Source: Palaemon carinicauda (taxonomy: Eukaryota; Arthropoda; Malacostraca; Decapoda; Palaemonidae). From it: DNA of 64,000 nt. The notes under the pieces are model-generated. The model did not search any database and was not told the DNA's origin. It saw only the letters and a list, made by a program, of their open reading frames with translations. Position 1 is the stretch's first letter. The number at the start of each line of letters is the position of its first letter. The stretch lies in the NCBI RefSeq assembly GCF_036898095.1, contig NC_090729.1:83160439-83224438 (forward strand). The letters are read 5' to 3'. This document shows positions 13,101 to 25,900 of this stretch, in pieces. The position numbers were made by a program, and so were the translations under genes.

Positions 13101-14076
13101 TGTCAGCCTAGGAGCTTATCCTGTGCCCAATCAACCCTTTGAAAGAATACATTTAGATTTGTTAACAGGATTTTACGAGTCAGACAGAGGAAATAAGCAC
13201 CTCTTAGTAATTATAGATGCTTTAACACGATATACAGAACTAATAGCGCTTAAAACTAAAACTGCGATTGAATGCGCTAGGAAGTTTTACGAGTGTTACA
13301 TTTGTAAACATGGAATTCCACACATGATAATCTCAGACTCGGGTGGTGAATTTAATAATCACTTTCTTACCTCATTGTGTGAATTCCTCAACATAAAGAA
13401 GATTAATACCATGATATATCACCCAGAGTCGAATGGGCTAGTGGAAAGAGCATATAGGAAGATATTAAATATATTGAGGGTAACACTAGGGGGATCAGAC
13501 CCCAACTGGGATATTGCAATACCGGCGGCACTGAGTACTCTGAATCATTCATATCATATATCAATTGAAATGTCACCGCATGAAGCATTGTATGGTACCC
13601 CAGTTAGAACACCTTTCCATGTATTAACGCCTACAACTAATCTATCAAATCCTTTAAAAGAATGTATAAATGCAAGTATAAGTCGATATGATATCCTTCG
13701 AAAGAATTTAGAAGAATCACAAATCATAATGAAAAGGAATCATGATAAAATAGCGAAACCAACTAAAACATATACCGTGGGTGATAACATCTATATTCAA
13801 ATCAAGGTCAGAAAAGGGCTCAACTATAAATTAACACCTAAGTTTGAAGGCCCATTTAACATTTTGGAAACATTAACGGCCAATAGGTTTAGAATTCAAA
13901 ACGTAGCCCAACCCACGGATGAGAGAATAGTACCACTGTCTCACATAAAAAATAAAAAAGAAAAGAGAGGAAAAGAAGTGAGGGAAAATTCTGTTCTGTT
14001 TTATGTGATTAAAAGTTTTCTTTTTAATACAGGAGTAATTACATATGTTTTTTCTCGTTACAGGTTTCCAAGATGA
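10156..14076 (+). pseudogene. pol: pol (protease-RT-RNase H-integrase), disrupted
   Basis: The frame opens at 10156, overlapping the gag tail by 37 nt in the -1 frame. This suggests -1 frameshifting, although I see no classic slippery heptamer. Protease: FFDSGS (D72 counted from ATG 10237) and PAVIIGYPSM. TAG at 11248 interrupts before the RT fingers, which continue in frame (LLTKYTDVFS). At 11427-11429 one extra G shifts the frame. From there to 13054: RT (SLDLLKGF, YMDD at about 11822-11833), RNase H (TDAS; E, D and D further on, ADALSR) and the integrase HH half. A frameshift at the A run about 13041-13044 leads to CRTC, D72, SDSGGE D132 and E168 (spacing 35, residues counted from 12943) and a GPF module (KFEGPF). 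The end overlaps the env ATG as ATGA. Residues for all four enzymes are present, but as assembled pol has one stop and two frameshifts. Confidence 0.9.
14051..14063 (+). promoter_or_regulatory. Splice acceptor for env mRNA
   Basis: TTTCTCGTTACAG, preceded by more T, ends 9 nt before the env ATG. With the donor at 8873 it would give a subgenomic RNA carrying only env, the usual Env strategy of gypsy-type elements. Confidence 0.6.
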
Positions 14077-15776
14077 ATTTTTTGTTGTTGGGAGTGATAT
14101 TGTTCGCTCAGACATTTTTCTCGTATGGGATGAGTTCTAAGACTAAAAATATATGTTTTAAATATGGCAATATAGTTGAAAGACAAGAAGACATTTTTAT
14201 TACATCAACCAACGTAATTGTCGAAGTGCATATGCAAGCAATTTTTCTTCAAGAGAATGATGTCACTAGCTTAAGAACCGCCATTTCAAGGTTTTCTGCA
14301 TCATTGGATGAGTTGCATAGAAGACATTTTCATTTGACTACTAAGAGTTTGCTTGGATCAACATTAAAAGTTGCAGAGATGCTATCTGATGACTTGAAAA
14401 ATAAGACTGGCGAGACAGGATCTTTTGCTTATGACCTTTTGATGTGGACTGTAGGACACGAACATAAAGAAAGACGGAATCCGTTCATTTATGCTGCATT
14501 AAGCATCTTTGGGTCTGTTGCAAGTTTAGGTTTAGGAATTTCCAATCGTCTTAAAATTAGTAATCAAAATAAGAAAATTGAGTTCTTGACTCATAAAGAT
14601 GAATTGATTATGTCAGAACTAAGGGATCAGTTAGCTTCAATCAATAAAGTTATGGATTTATTAAATGAACATTCAGATAATATCGTTCAAATTATGGAAG
14701 TACAGGATTTGTTGGCAACATTAACGTATTATGATTCAAAGATAGATCACATACATAACAGAATTGCACATTTCATTGAGAAATCCAAGGATTATGTAGA
14801 AGCTATCACGTTAGCAACTAAAGGTGTATTGTCGCCCCATTTGTTGCCTATACGTTACTTAAAATTAGTTCTGGAGAACGGAAGGGATAAACTAGGCTAT
14901 GTTCCTTTGTTAGACGAACATAGGTTAGAATTTTATTACAGCCTAATTACAGTAAACGTAGATAATAACAAGATTAGGATTACAATTCCCTTTGATTCTT
15001 CTGATGCCTGGCAATCTTACAGGATATCACCATTTCAGACTTTCATGACGAATCACTCAAATCCAGTAATATCCAGTTTGACAGGACACGTATTGATTTC
15101 CCCAGACAAGGAAACATATACGGTCATTAAAGACTTAAATCAATTAACTCACTGTTCAGACGCAATGGATAGAAAAATATGTACAGCTGACTCATTTGAA
15201 TTCCGTAAAAACTTAATGGATTCATGCGAGTTAGGTATAGTGCTAGACGGTGCTCTCTCCCATACAAGTGAAAATTGTCTGGATAAGCTTTATCCCTTTG
15301 ACAATAAAGAATTCAATTGCAGACTGAATAATGGCTCGTGGATACGATACGACAAGGACGGCTTCAATGTATCATGCCCTGATGGATTCACATCCTTCAC
15401 CCACATCTTCGTCGCAGCAGATGGTTGTATCGGGACTTCCCCGAATTCCATGGTAACTGGTCTACGGACAATCATCAGAGAACGAGCCTACTTCGCGAAC
15501 TTCACGTGGACCTCTACAATGGCAGCACTTCCTCTCCCATACAACGGAAATGTGGCAAAGCGGTTGATGAAACTTACCGAAAAGGACCACCTGTCACCGA
15601 CTTATAAAGAAATTCTTCACCCCATACTACTGGCTGGTTTGTGTTTCACGGTGGTGATATTTATCGCCGTGAACATCCTTGTTTGGCGTAGGTTACGGCA
15701 CAGCAAGCAGCTAAAAAGGAATGAGTTGCATAGCCCTGACAATACCCCCTATTTAATCCAGTTCAAAGCTGTTTGA
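14073..15776 (+). CDS. env: Envelope-like glycoprotein, intact ORF (567 aa)
   Basis: This is a type I membrane fusion glycoprotein by layout. The start MNFLLLGVILFAQTFF resembles a signal peptide. A basic KERR (132-135), which only partly fits a furin site, precedes a Gly/Ala-rich hydrophobic stretch (FIYAALSIFGSVASLGLG) placed like a fusion peptide. Leu/Ile-rich heptads that may form a coiled coil follow (about 160-235), then a Cys-rich ectodomain (about 360-460) with several N-glycosylation sequons. A membrane span lies at about 518-538, followed by a basic tail of about 29 residues. The arrangement resembles the baculovirus F-like Env of errantiviruses; that homology is inferred from layout, not from an alignment. 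ATG 14073 overlaps the pol stop and follows a splice acceptor. It is the only undamaged ORF of the element. Confidence 0.85.
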   Translation: MNFLLLGVILFAQTFFSYGMSSKTKNICFKYGNIVERQEDIFITSTNVIVEVHMQAIFLQENDVTSLRTAISRFSASLDELHRRHFHLTTKSLLGSTLKVAEMLSDDLKNKTGETGSFAYDLLMWTVGHEHKERRNPFIYAALSIFGSVASLGLGISNRLKISNQNKKIEFLTHKDELIMSELRDQLASINKVMDLLNEHSDNIVQIMEVQDLLATLTYYDSKIDHIHNRIAHFIEKSKDYVEAITLATKGVLSPHLLPIRYLKLVLENGRDKLGYVPLLDEHRLEFYYSLITVNVDNNKIRITIPFDSSDAWQSYRISPFQTFMTNHSNPVISSLTGHVLISPDKETYTVIKDLNQLTHCSDAMDRKICTADSFEFRKNLMDSCELGIVLDGALSHTSENCLDKLYPFDNKEFNCRLNNGSWIRYDKDGFNVSCPDGFTSFTHIFVAADGCIGTSPNSMVTGLRTIIRERAYFANFTWTSTMAALPLPYNGNVAKRLMKLTEKDHLSPTYKEILHPILLAGLCFTVVIFIAVNILVWRRLRHSKQLKRNELHSPDNTPYLIQFKAV

Positions 15777-16069
15777 GTGGCCACCTCATTCGCTAAGGGA
15801 GTAATTTGTCGGGAAGATGTTTGTATGAAAAGCTGATTAGTACGCTAGTAATATGTAATTAAAGAAATTCTCTACATTTGCATTGTTAAAAATACATTTA
15901 AAACAACATTTAAAAAATAAATAAAATAAAAAAGGATATAAATCATTTTTTCTCTCGGCATCTAATAAAAATATATAAGCCGGAATGTTAAAAAAAGAAA
16001 AGAGAAAAAAAAATATAATAAAATATATAACAGAATCTATGGGCATCTAATAAAATATATCAGCCCTAC

Positions 16070-16104
<35 letters not shown>

Positions 16105-16502
16105 CGAAACCGTGGTACGTGTACGTACCAGGAATTCGTGTTTGTGCACTAAAAATTGAGTATCTTGTTTCTAACAAAGGTAACAATTATTCTTTATCAA
16201 GTTACCGAATCATATGTAAGTCAGAATTTATTGTTTTTTGGTACCATGTAATCATTTGCTAGCAATGTACCATATATATGATCTTGGTTTTATCATGCAT
16301 TTTTCTTTTTGCTTTGGTAATATCTTTTTTGTATGCATTATTGTTATTATTTTTTAATGTGCCTATTTGGACATTCGTCCTCAGTTGATTATGGCTAAAG
16401 TTAAACAAAGAATAATGCGTATGTCCAGTCACACCTAATAACCATGTTTAGGCTTGTTGTTAAATTTTTGTAAAAAAAAATTGAGATAGCTGGCCGAGCT
16501 TA
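15777..16502 (+). other. 3' non-coding region of the element
   Basis: No gene is seen between the env stop and the 3' LTR. It contains A-rich stretches, an (AT)n run at about 16075-16101, and a short inverted repeat GGTACG-TGTA-CGTACC (16114-16129). The polypurine tract expected against the 3' LTR is not obvious: the bases just before 16503 are mixed, and the nearest run is nine A at 16472-16480. Confidence 0.8.
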
Positions 16503-16967
16503 TGTAATGATTAGAATAGTTAATATTACATGTTTAAAACAAATGACGTAGTATGTCATGTTGGTTGGAAGAGCTAACCCTGGGATTTGCTGTAGTCATT
16601 CAAATTGTAAACAGGACGTATAATGAAAACCTCGGCAAATTGACATTCCTTCTTAACGTCAACACATTGTCTCCTCGTGTGAAAGTTTGCGACGTCACCG
16701 GATGCAGGTGTCTTCCGATTCCGTCACGTGGCTAAATTAAACCAAGCATACGATATCTGTGATATCGATAATTTATTCAGTTCATATCTAAACTTCACCA
16801 GAATTGGTCATCTGGACCAACACAGCTTCCTCCAGTGATGGAGATGTTTAACTCTGTTGTTTTATAGAATAAAACTTAAAAACTATTAAGATGTATTCAG
16901 TTAATCCATTTAAATACATCTGAAAACAACTCATACTCAAATGTGTGCTTAAGATAGTAGCACGCCA
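16503..16967 (+). repeat. 3' LTR (465 bp)
   Basis: Same length and ends as the 5' LTR. It differs at five positions, all C/T: four have C here and T upstream, one has T here and C upstream. AATAAA is at 16868-16873. The CRE palindrome of the 5' LTR is changed to CGACGTCA here (16690-16697). Satellite resumes directly after it. Confidence 0.95.
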
Positions 16968-19900
16968 ATATATACATCAATTGGGGACATTAGAATGGGA
17001 TAAACGATTTAGTCTCAACCAGTATTTTGTACATTATAAGAGAGTGAGCTGACATAGTAAATATGATGTAGTATATACATAAATTGGCGACATTAGACTG
17101 GGATTAACGATTTGGTCTCAACCAGTATTTTGTACATTACAGATGAGTGAGCTGACATAGTAAATATAATGTAGTATATACATCAATTGGCGACATTAGA
17201 ATGGGATTAACGATTTAGTCTCAACCAGTATTTTGTACGTTACAGATGAGTAAGCTGACATAGTCAATATGATGTAGTATATACATCAATTGGCGACATT
17301 AGAATGGGATAAACGATTTAGTCTCAACCAGTATTTTGTACGTTACAGATGAGTAAGCTGACATAGTCAATATGATGTAGTATATACATCAATTGGCGAC
17401 ATTAGAATGGGATAAACGATTTAGTCTCAACCAGTATTTTGTACATTACAGATGAGTAAGCTGACATAGTAAATATGATGTAGTATATACATCAATTGGC
17501 GACATTAGAATAGGATTAACGATTAAGTCTCAACCAGAATTTTGTACATTACAGATGAGTAAGCTGACATAGTCAATATGATGTAGTATATACATCAATT
17601 GGCGACATTAGAATGGGATTAACGATTTAGTCTCAACCAGTATTTTATACATTACAGATGAGTAAGCTGACATAGTGAATATGATGTAGTATATACATCA
17701 ATTGGCGACATTAGAATGGGATAAACGATTTAGTCTCAACCAGTATTTTGTACATTACAGATGAGTAAGCTGACATAGTCAATATGATGTAGTATATACA
17801 TCAATTGGCGACATTAGAATGGGATTAACGATTTAGTCTCAACCAGTATTTTGTGCATTACAAGAGAGTGAGCTGACATAGTAAATATGATGTAGTATAT
17901 ACATCAATTGGCGACATTAGAATAAGATTAACGATTTAGTCTCAACCAGTATTTTGTACATTACAGATGAGTCATCTGACATAGTAAATATAATGTAGTA
18001 TATACATCAATTGGCGACATTAGAATGGGATTAACGATTTAGTCTCAACCAGTATTTTGTACATTACAAGAGACTGAGGTGACATAGTAAATATAATGTA
18101 GTATATACATCAATTGGTGACATTAGAATAGGATTAACGATTCAGTCTCAACCAGTATTTTGTACTTTACAGATGAGTAAGCTGACATAGTGAATATGAT
18201 GTAGTATATACATCAATTGGCGACATTAGAATGGGATTAATGATTTAGTCTCAACCAGTATTTTGTACATTACAGATGAGTAAGCTGACATAGTGGATAT
18301 GATGTAGTATATACATCAATTGGCGACATTAAAATGGGATAAACGATTTAGCCTCAACCAGTATTTTGTACATTACAAGAGAGTGAGCTGACATAGTTAA
18401 ATATGATGTAGTATATATATATCAATTGGCGACATTAGAATGGGATTAACGATTTAGTCTCAACCAGTATTTTGTACATTACAAGAGAGTGAGCTGACAT
18501 AGTAAATATGATGTAGTATATACACCAATTGGCGATATTAGAATGGGACAAACGATTTATTCTCAACCAGTATTTTTTACATTACAAGAGAGTGAACTGA
18601 CATAGTAAATATGATGTAGTATATATATCAATCGGCGACATTAGAATGGGATTAACGATTTAGTCTCAACCAGTATTTTGTACATTATAGGTGAGTGATC
18701 TGACATAGTAAATATGATGTAGTATATATATCAATTGGCGACATTAGAATGGGATTAACGATTTAGTCTCAACCATAATTTTGTACATTATAAGTGAGTG
18801 AGCTGACATAGTAAATATGACGTAGTATATACATCAATTGGCGACATTAGAATGGGATTAACGATTTAGTCTCAACCAGTATTTTGTACATTACAGATGA
18901 CTGAGCTGACATAGTCAATATGATGTAGTATATACATCAATTGGCGCCATTAGAATGGGATTAACGATTTAGTCTCAACCAGTATTTTGTACATTACAGA
19001 TGACTAAGTTGACATAGTGAATATGATGTAGTATATACATCAATTGGCGACTTTAGAATGGGATTAACATTTTAGTCTCAACCAGTATTTTGTACATTAC
19101 AAGAGAGTGAGCTGACATAGTAAATATAATGTAGTATATACATCAATTAGCGACATTAGAATAGGATTAACGATTTAGTCTCAACCAGTATTTTGTACAT
19201 TGCAAGAGAGTGAGGTGACATAGTAAATATAATGTAGTATATACATCAATTGGCAACATTAGAATGGGATTAACGATTTAGTCTCAACCATTATTTTGTA
19301 CATTACAAGAGAGTGAGGTGACATAGTGAATATAATGTAGTGTATACATCAATTGGCGACATTAGAATGGGATTAACGATTTAGTCTCAACCAGTATTTT
19401 GTACATTGCAAGAGAGTGAGGTGACATAGTTAATATAATGTAGTATATACATCAAATGGCGATATTAGAATGGGATTAACGATTTAGTCTCAACCAGTAT
19501 TTTGTACATTATAGGTGAGTGAGCTGACATAGTAAATATGATGTAGTATATACATCAATTGGCGACATTAGAATGGGATTAACGATTTAGTCTCAACCAG
19601 TATTTTGTACATTACAAGAGAGTGAGCTGACATAGTAAATATAATGTAGTACATACATCAATTACCGATATTAAAATGGGATTAACGATTTAGTCTCAAC
19701 CAGTATTTTGTACATTGCAAGAGAGTGAGGTGACATAGTAAATATAATGTAGTATATACATCAACTGGCGACATTAGAATGGGATTAATGATTTAGTCTC
19801 AACCAGTATTTTGTACATTGCAAGAGAGTGAGGTGACATAGTAAATATAATGTAGTATATACATCAATTGGCGACATTAGAATGGGATTAACGATTTAGT

Positions 19901-22900
19901 CTCAACCAGTATTTTGTACATTGCAAGAGAGTGAGGTGACATAGTAAATATAATGTAGTATATACATCAATTGGCGACATTAGAATGGGATTAACGATTT
20001 AGTCTCAACGAGAATTTTGTACATTACAAGAGAGCGAGCTGACATAGTAAATATAATGTAGTATATACATCAATTGGCAACATTAGAATGGGATTAACGA
20101 TTTAGTCTCAACGAGTATTTTGTACATTGCAAGAGAGTGAGGTGACATAGTAAATATAATGTAGTATATACATCAATTGGCGACATTAGAATTTGATTAA
20201 CGATTCAGTCTCAACCAGTATTTTGTACATTACAAGAGAGTGAGGTGACATAGTAAATGTAATGTAGTATATACATCAATTGGCGACATTAGAATGGGAT
20301 TAACGATTTAGTCTCAACCAGTATTTTATACATTACAAGAGAGTGAGGTGACATAGTAAATATAATGTAGTATATACATCAATTGGCGACATTAGAATGG
20401 GATTAACGATTTAGTCTCAACCAGTATTTTGTACATTATAGGTGAGTGAGCTGACATAGTAAATATGATGTAGTATATACATCAATTGGTGACATTACAA
20501 TTGGATTAATGATTTAGTCTCAAACAGTATTTTGTACATTATAGGTGAGTGAGCTGACATAGTAAATATTATGTAGTATATACATCAATTGGCGACATTA
20601 GAATGGGATTAACGATTTAGTCTCAACGAGTATTTTGTACATTGCAAGAGAGTGAGGTGACATAGTAAATATAATTTAGTATATACATCAATTGGAGACA
20701 TTAGAATGGGATTAACGATTTAGTCTCAACCAGTATTTTGTACATTATATGTGAGTGAGCTGACTTAGTAAATATTATGTAGTGTATACATCAATTGGCG
20801 ACATTAGAATAGGATTAACGATTAAGTCTCAACCAGAATTTTGTACATTATAGGTGAGTGAGCTGACATAATAAATATGATGTAGTATATACATCAATTG
20901 GCGACATTAGAATAGGATTAACGATTTAGTCTCAACCAGTATTTTGTACATTACAGATGAGTAATCTGACATAGTAAATATAATGTAGTATATACATAAA
21001 TTGGCGACATTAGAATGGGATTAACGATTTGGTCTCAACCAGTATTTTGTACATTACAGATGAGTGAGCTGACATAGTAAATATAATGTAGTATATACAT
21101 CAATTGGCGACATTAGAATGGGATTAACGATTTAGTCTCAACCAGTATTTTGTACATTACAGATGAGTAAGCTGACATAGTCAATATGATGTAGTATATA
21201 CATCAATTGGCGACATTAGAATGGGATAAACGATTTAGTCTCAACCAGTATTTTGTACGTTACAGATGAGTAAGCTGACATAGTCAATATGATGTAGTAT
21301 ATACATCAATTGGCGACATTAGAATGGGATAAACGATTTAGTCTCAACCAGTATTTTGTACATTACAGATGAGTAAGCTGACATAGTAAATATGATGTAG
21401 TATATATATCAATTGGCGACATTAGAATAGGATTAACGATTAAGTCTCAACCAGAATTTTGTACATTACAGATGAGTAAGCTGACATAGTCAATATGATG
21501 TAGTATATACATCAATTGGCGACATTAGAATGGGATTAACGATTTAGTCTCAACCAGTATTTTATACATTACAGATGAGTAAGCTGACATAGTGAATATG
21601 ATGTAGTATATACATCAATTGGCGACATTAGAATGGGATAAACGATTTAGTCTCAACCAGTATTTTGTACATTACAGATGAGTAAGCTGACATAGTCAAT
21701 ATGATGTAGTATATACATCAATTGGCGACATTAGAATGGGATTAACGATTTAGTCTCAACCAGTATTTTGTACATTACAAGAGAGTGAGCTGACATAGTA
21801 AATATGATGTAGTATATACATCAATTGGCGACATTAGAATAGGATTAACGATTTAGTCTCAACCAGTATTTTGTACATTACAGATGAGTCATCTGACATA
21901 GTAAATATAATGTAGTATATACATCAATTGGCGACATGAGAATGGGATTAACGATTTAGTCTCAACCAGTATTTTGTACATTACAAGAGAGTGAGGTGAC
22001 ATAGTAAATATAATGTAGTATATACATCAATTGGCGACATTAGAATAGGATTAACGATTAAGTCTCTACCAGTATTTTGTACTTTACAGATGAGTAAGCT
22101 GACATAGTGAATATGATGTAGTATATACATCAATTGGCGACATTAGAATGGGATTAACGATTTAGTCTCAACCAGTATTTTGTACATTACAGATGAGTAA
22201 GCTGACATAGTGAATATGATGTAGTATATACATCAATTGGCGACATTAGAATGGGATAAACGATTTAGTCTCAACCAGTATTTTGTACATTACAAGAGAG
22301 TGAGCTGATATAGTAAATATGATGTAGTATATATATCAATTGGCGACATTAGAATGGGATTAACGATTTAGTCTCAACCAGTATTTTGTACATTACAAGA
22401 GAGTGAGCTGACATAGTAAATATGATGTAGTATATACATTAATTGGCGATATTAGAATGGGATAAACGATTTATTCTCAACCAGTATTTTGTACATTACA
22501 AGAGAGTGAACTGACATAGTAAATATGATGTAGTATATATATCAATTGGCGACATTAGAATGGGATTAACGATTTAGTCTCAACCAGTATTTTGTACATT
22601 ATAGGTGAGTGAGCTGACATAGTAAATATGATGTAGTATATACATCAATTGGCGACATTAGAATGGGATTAACGATTTAGTCTCAACCAGAATTTTGTAC
22701 ATTATAAGTGAGTGAGCTGACATAGTAAATATGACGTAGTATATACATCAATTGGCGACATTGGAATGGGATTAACGATTTAGTCTCAACCAGTATTTTG
22801 TACATTACAGATGACTGAGCTGACATAGTCAATATGATGTAGTATATACATCAATTGGCGACATTAGAATGGGATTAACGATTTAGTCTCAACCAGTATT

Positions 22901-25900
22901 TTGTACATTACAGATGACTAAGTTGACATAGTGAATATGATGTAGTATATACATCAATTGGCGACATTAGAATGGGATTAACATTTTAGTCTCAACCAGT
23001 ATTTTGTACATTACAAGAGAGTGAGCTGACATAGTAAATATAATGTAGTATATACATCAATTAGCGACATTAGAATAGGATTAACGATTTAGTCTCAACC
23101 AGTATTTTGTATATTGCAAGAGAGTGAGGTGACATAGTAAATATAATGTAGTATATATATCAATTGGCAACATTAGAATGGGATTAACGATTTAGTCTCA
23201 ACCATTATTTTGTACATTACAAGAGAGTGAGGTGACATAGTGAATATAATGTAGTATATACATCAATTGGCGACATTAGAATAGGATTAACGATTTAGTC
23301 TCAACCAGTATTTTGTACATTGCAAGAGAGTGAGGTGACATAGTTAATATAATGTAGTATATACATCAACTGGCGATATTAGAATGGGATTAACGATTTA
23401 GTCTCAACCAGTATTTTGTACATTATAGGTGAGTGAGCTGACATAGTAAATATGATGTAGTATATACATCAATTGGCGACATTAGAATGGGATTAACGAT
23501 TTAGTCTCAACCAGTATTTTGTACATTACAAGAGAGTGAGCTGACATAGTAAATATAATGTAGTACATACATCAATTACCGACATTAAAATGGGATTAAC
23601 GATTTAGTCTCAACCAGTATTTTGTACATTGCAAGAGAGTGAGGTGACATAGTCAATATAATGTAGTATATACATCAACTGGCGACATTAGAATGGGATT
23701 AATGATTTAGTCTCAACCAGTATTTTGTACATTGCAAGAGAGTGAGGTGACATAGTAAATATAATGTAGTATATACATCAATTGGCGACATTAGAATGGG
23801 ATTAACGATTTAGTCTCAACCAGTATTTTGTACATTGCAAGAGAGTGAGGTGACATAGTAAATATAATGTAGTATATACATCAATTGGCGACATTAGAAT
23901 GGGATTAACGATTTAGTCTCAACGAGAATTTTGTACATTACAAGAGAGCGAGCTGACATAGTAAATATAATGTAGTATATACATCAATTGGCGACATTAG
24001 AATGGGATTAACGATTTAGTCTCAACGAGTATTTTGTACATTGCAAGAGAGTGAGGTGACATAGTAAATGTAATGTAGTATATACATCAATTGGCGACAT
24101 TAGAATGGGATTAATGATTCAGTCTCAACCAGTATTTTGTACATTACAAGAGAGTGAGGTGACATAGTAAATGTAATGTAGTATATACATCAATTGGCGA
24201 CATTAGAATGGGATTAACGATTTAGTCTCAACCAGTATTTTATACATTACAAGAGAGTGAGGTGACATAGTAAATATAATGTAGTATATACATCAATTGG
24301 CGACATTAGAATGGGATTAACGATTTAGTCACAACCAGTATTTTGTACATTATAGGTGAGTGAGTTGACATAGTAAATATGATGTAGTATATACATCAAT
24401 TGGCGACATTACAATTGGATTAATGATTTAGTCTCAAACAGTATTTTGTACATTATTGGTGAGTGAGCTGACATAGTAAATATTATGTAGTATATACATC
24501 AATTGGCGACATTAGAATGGGATTAACGATTTAGTCTCAACGAGTATTTTGTACATTGCAAGAGAGTGAGGTGACATAGTAAATATAATGTAGTATATAC
24601 ATCAATTGGAGACATTAGAATGGGATTAACGATTCAGTCTCAACCAGTATTTTATACATTACAAGAGAGTGAGGTGACATAGTAAATATAATGTAGTATA
24701 TACATCAATTGGAGACATTATAATGAGATTAACGATTTAGTCTCAACCAGTATTTTGTACATTATATGTGAGTGAGCTGACTTAGTAAATATTATGTAGT
24801 GTATACATCAATTGGCGACATTAGAATAGGATTAAGGATTTAGTCTCAACCAGAATTTTGTAATTATAGGTGAGTGAGCTGACATAATAAATATGATGTA
24901 GTATATACATCAATTGGCGACATTAGAATAGGATTAACGATTTAGTCTCAACCAGTATTTTGTACATTACAGATGAGTCATCTGACATAGTAAATATAAT
25001 GTAGTATATACATCAATTGGCGACATTAGAATGGGATTAACGATTTAGTCTCAACCAGTATTTTGTACATTACAAGAGAGTGAGGTGACATAGTAAATAT
25101 AATGTAGTATATACATCAATTGGCGACATTAGAATAGGATTAACGATTAAGTCTCTACCAGTATTTTGTACTTTACAGATGAGTAAGCTGACATAGTGAA
25201 TATGATGTGGTATATACATCAATTGGCGACATTAGAATGGGATTAACGATTTAGTCTCAACCAGTATTTTGTATATTACAGATGAGTAAGCTGACATAGT
25301 GAATATGATGTAGTATATACATCAATTGGTGACATTAGAATGGGATAAACGATTTAGTCTCAACCAGTATTTTGTACATTACAAGAGAGTGAGCTGACAT
25401 AGTAAATATGATGTAGTATATATATCAATTGGCGACATTAGAATGGGATTAACGATTTAGTCTCAACCAGTATTTTGTACATTACAAGAGAGTGAGCTGA
25501 CATAGTAAATATGATGTAGTATATACATCAATTGGCGATATTAAAATGGGATAAACGATTTATTCTCAACCAGTATTTTGTACATTACAAGAGAGTGAAC
25601 TGACATAGTAAATATGATGTAGTATATATATCAATTGGCGACATTAGAATGGGATTAACGATTTAGTCTCAACCAGTATTTTTTACATTATAGGTGAGTG
25701 AGCTGACATAGTAAATATGATGTAGTATATACATCAATTGGCGACATTATAATGGGATTAACGATTTAGTCTCAACCAGAATTTTGTACATTATAAGTGA
25801 GTGAGCTGACATAGTAAATATGACGTAGTATATACATCAATTGGCGACATTAGAATGGGATTAACGATTTAGTCTCAACCAGTGTTTTGTACATTACAGA

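Larger units (their letters stand above)
7939..16967 (+). mobile_element. Env-bearing Gypsy/errantivirus-like LTR retrotransposon inserted in the satellite
   Basis: A 9029-bp element bounded by two 465-bp direct LTRs. Its order is LTR, primer-binding site, leader, gag, pol (protease, RT, RNase H, integrase), env, 3' non-coding region, LTR. Satellite flanks both sides, and the junctions show insertion at the monomer step TAG-TATATA-CATC. Bases shared by the LTR edges make the exact ends ambiguous by 2-3 bp, so the target duplication is 4-6 bp of TATATA. Drosophila errantiviruses such as 17.6 and 297 are known to prefer TATA-type targets. LTR divergence is 5 in 465, all C/T transitions, so the insertion is young. 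Gag and pol carry five lesions in the given sequence; env is open. A CCHC Gag plus an F-like Env places it near, but not clearly within, the insect errantiviruses. Confidence 0.93.
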
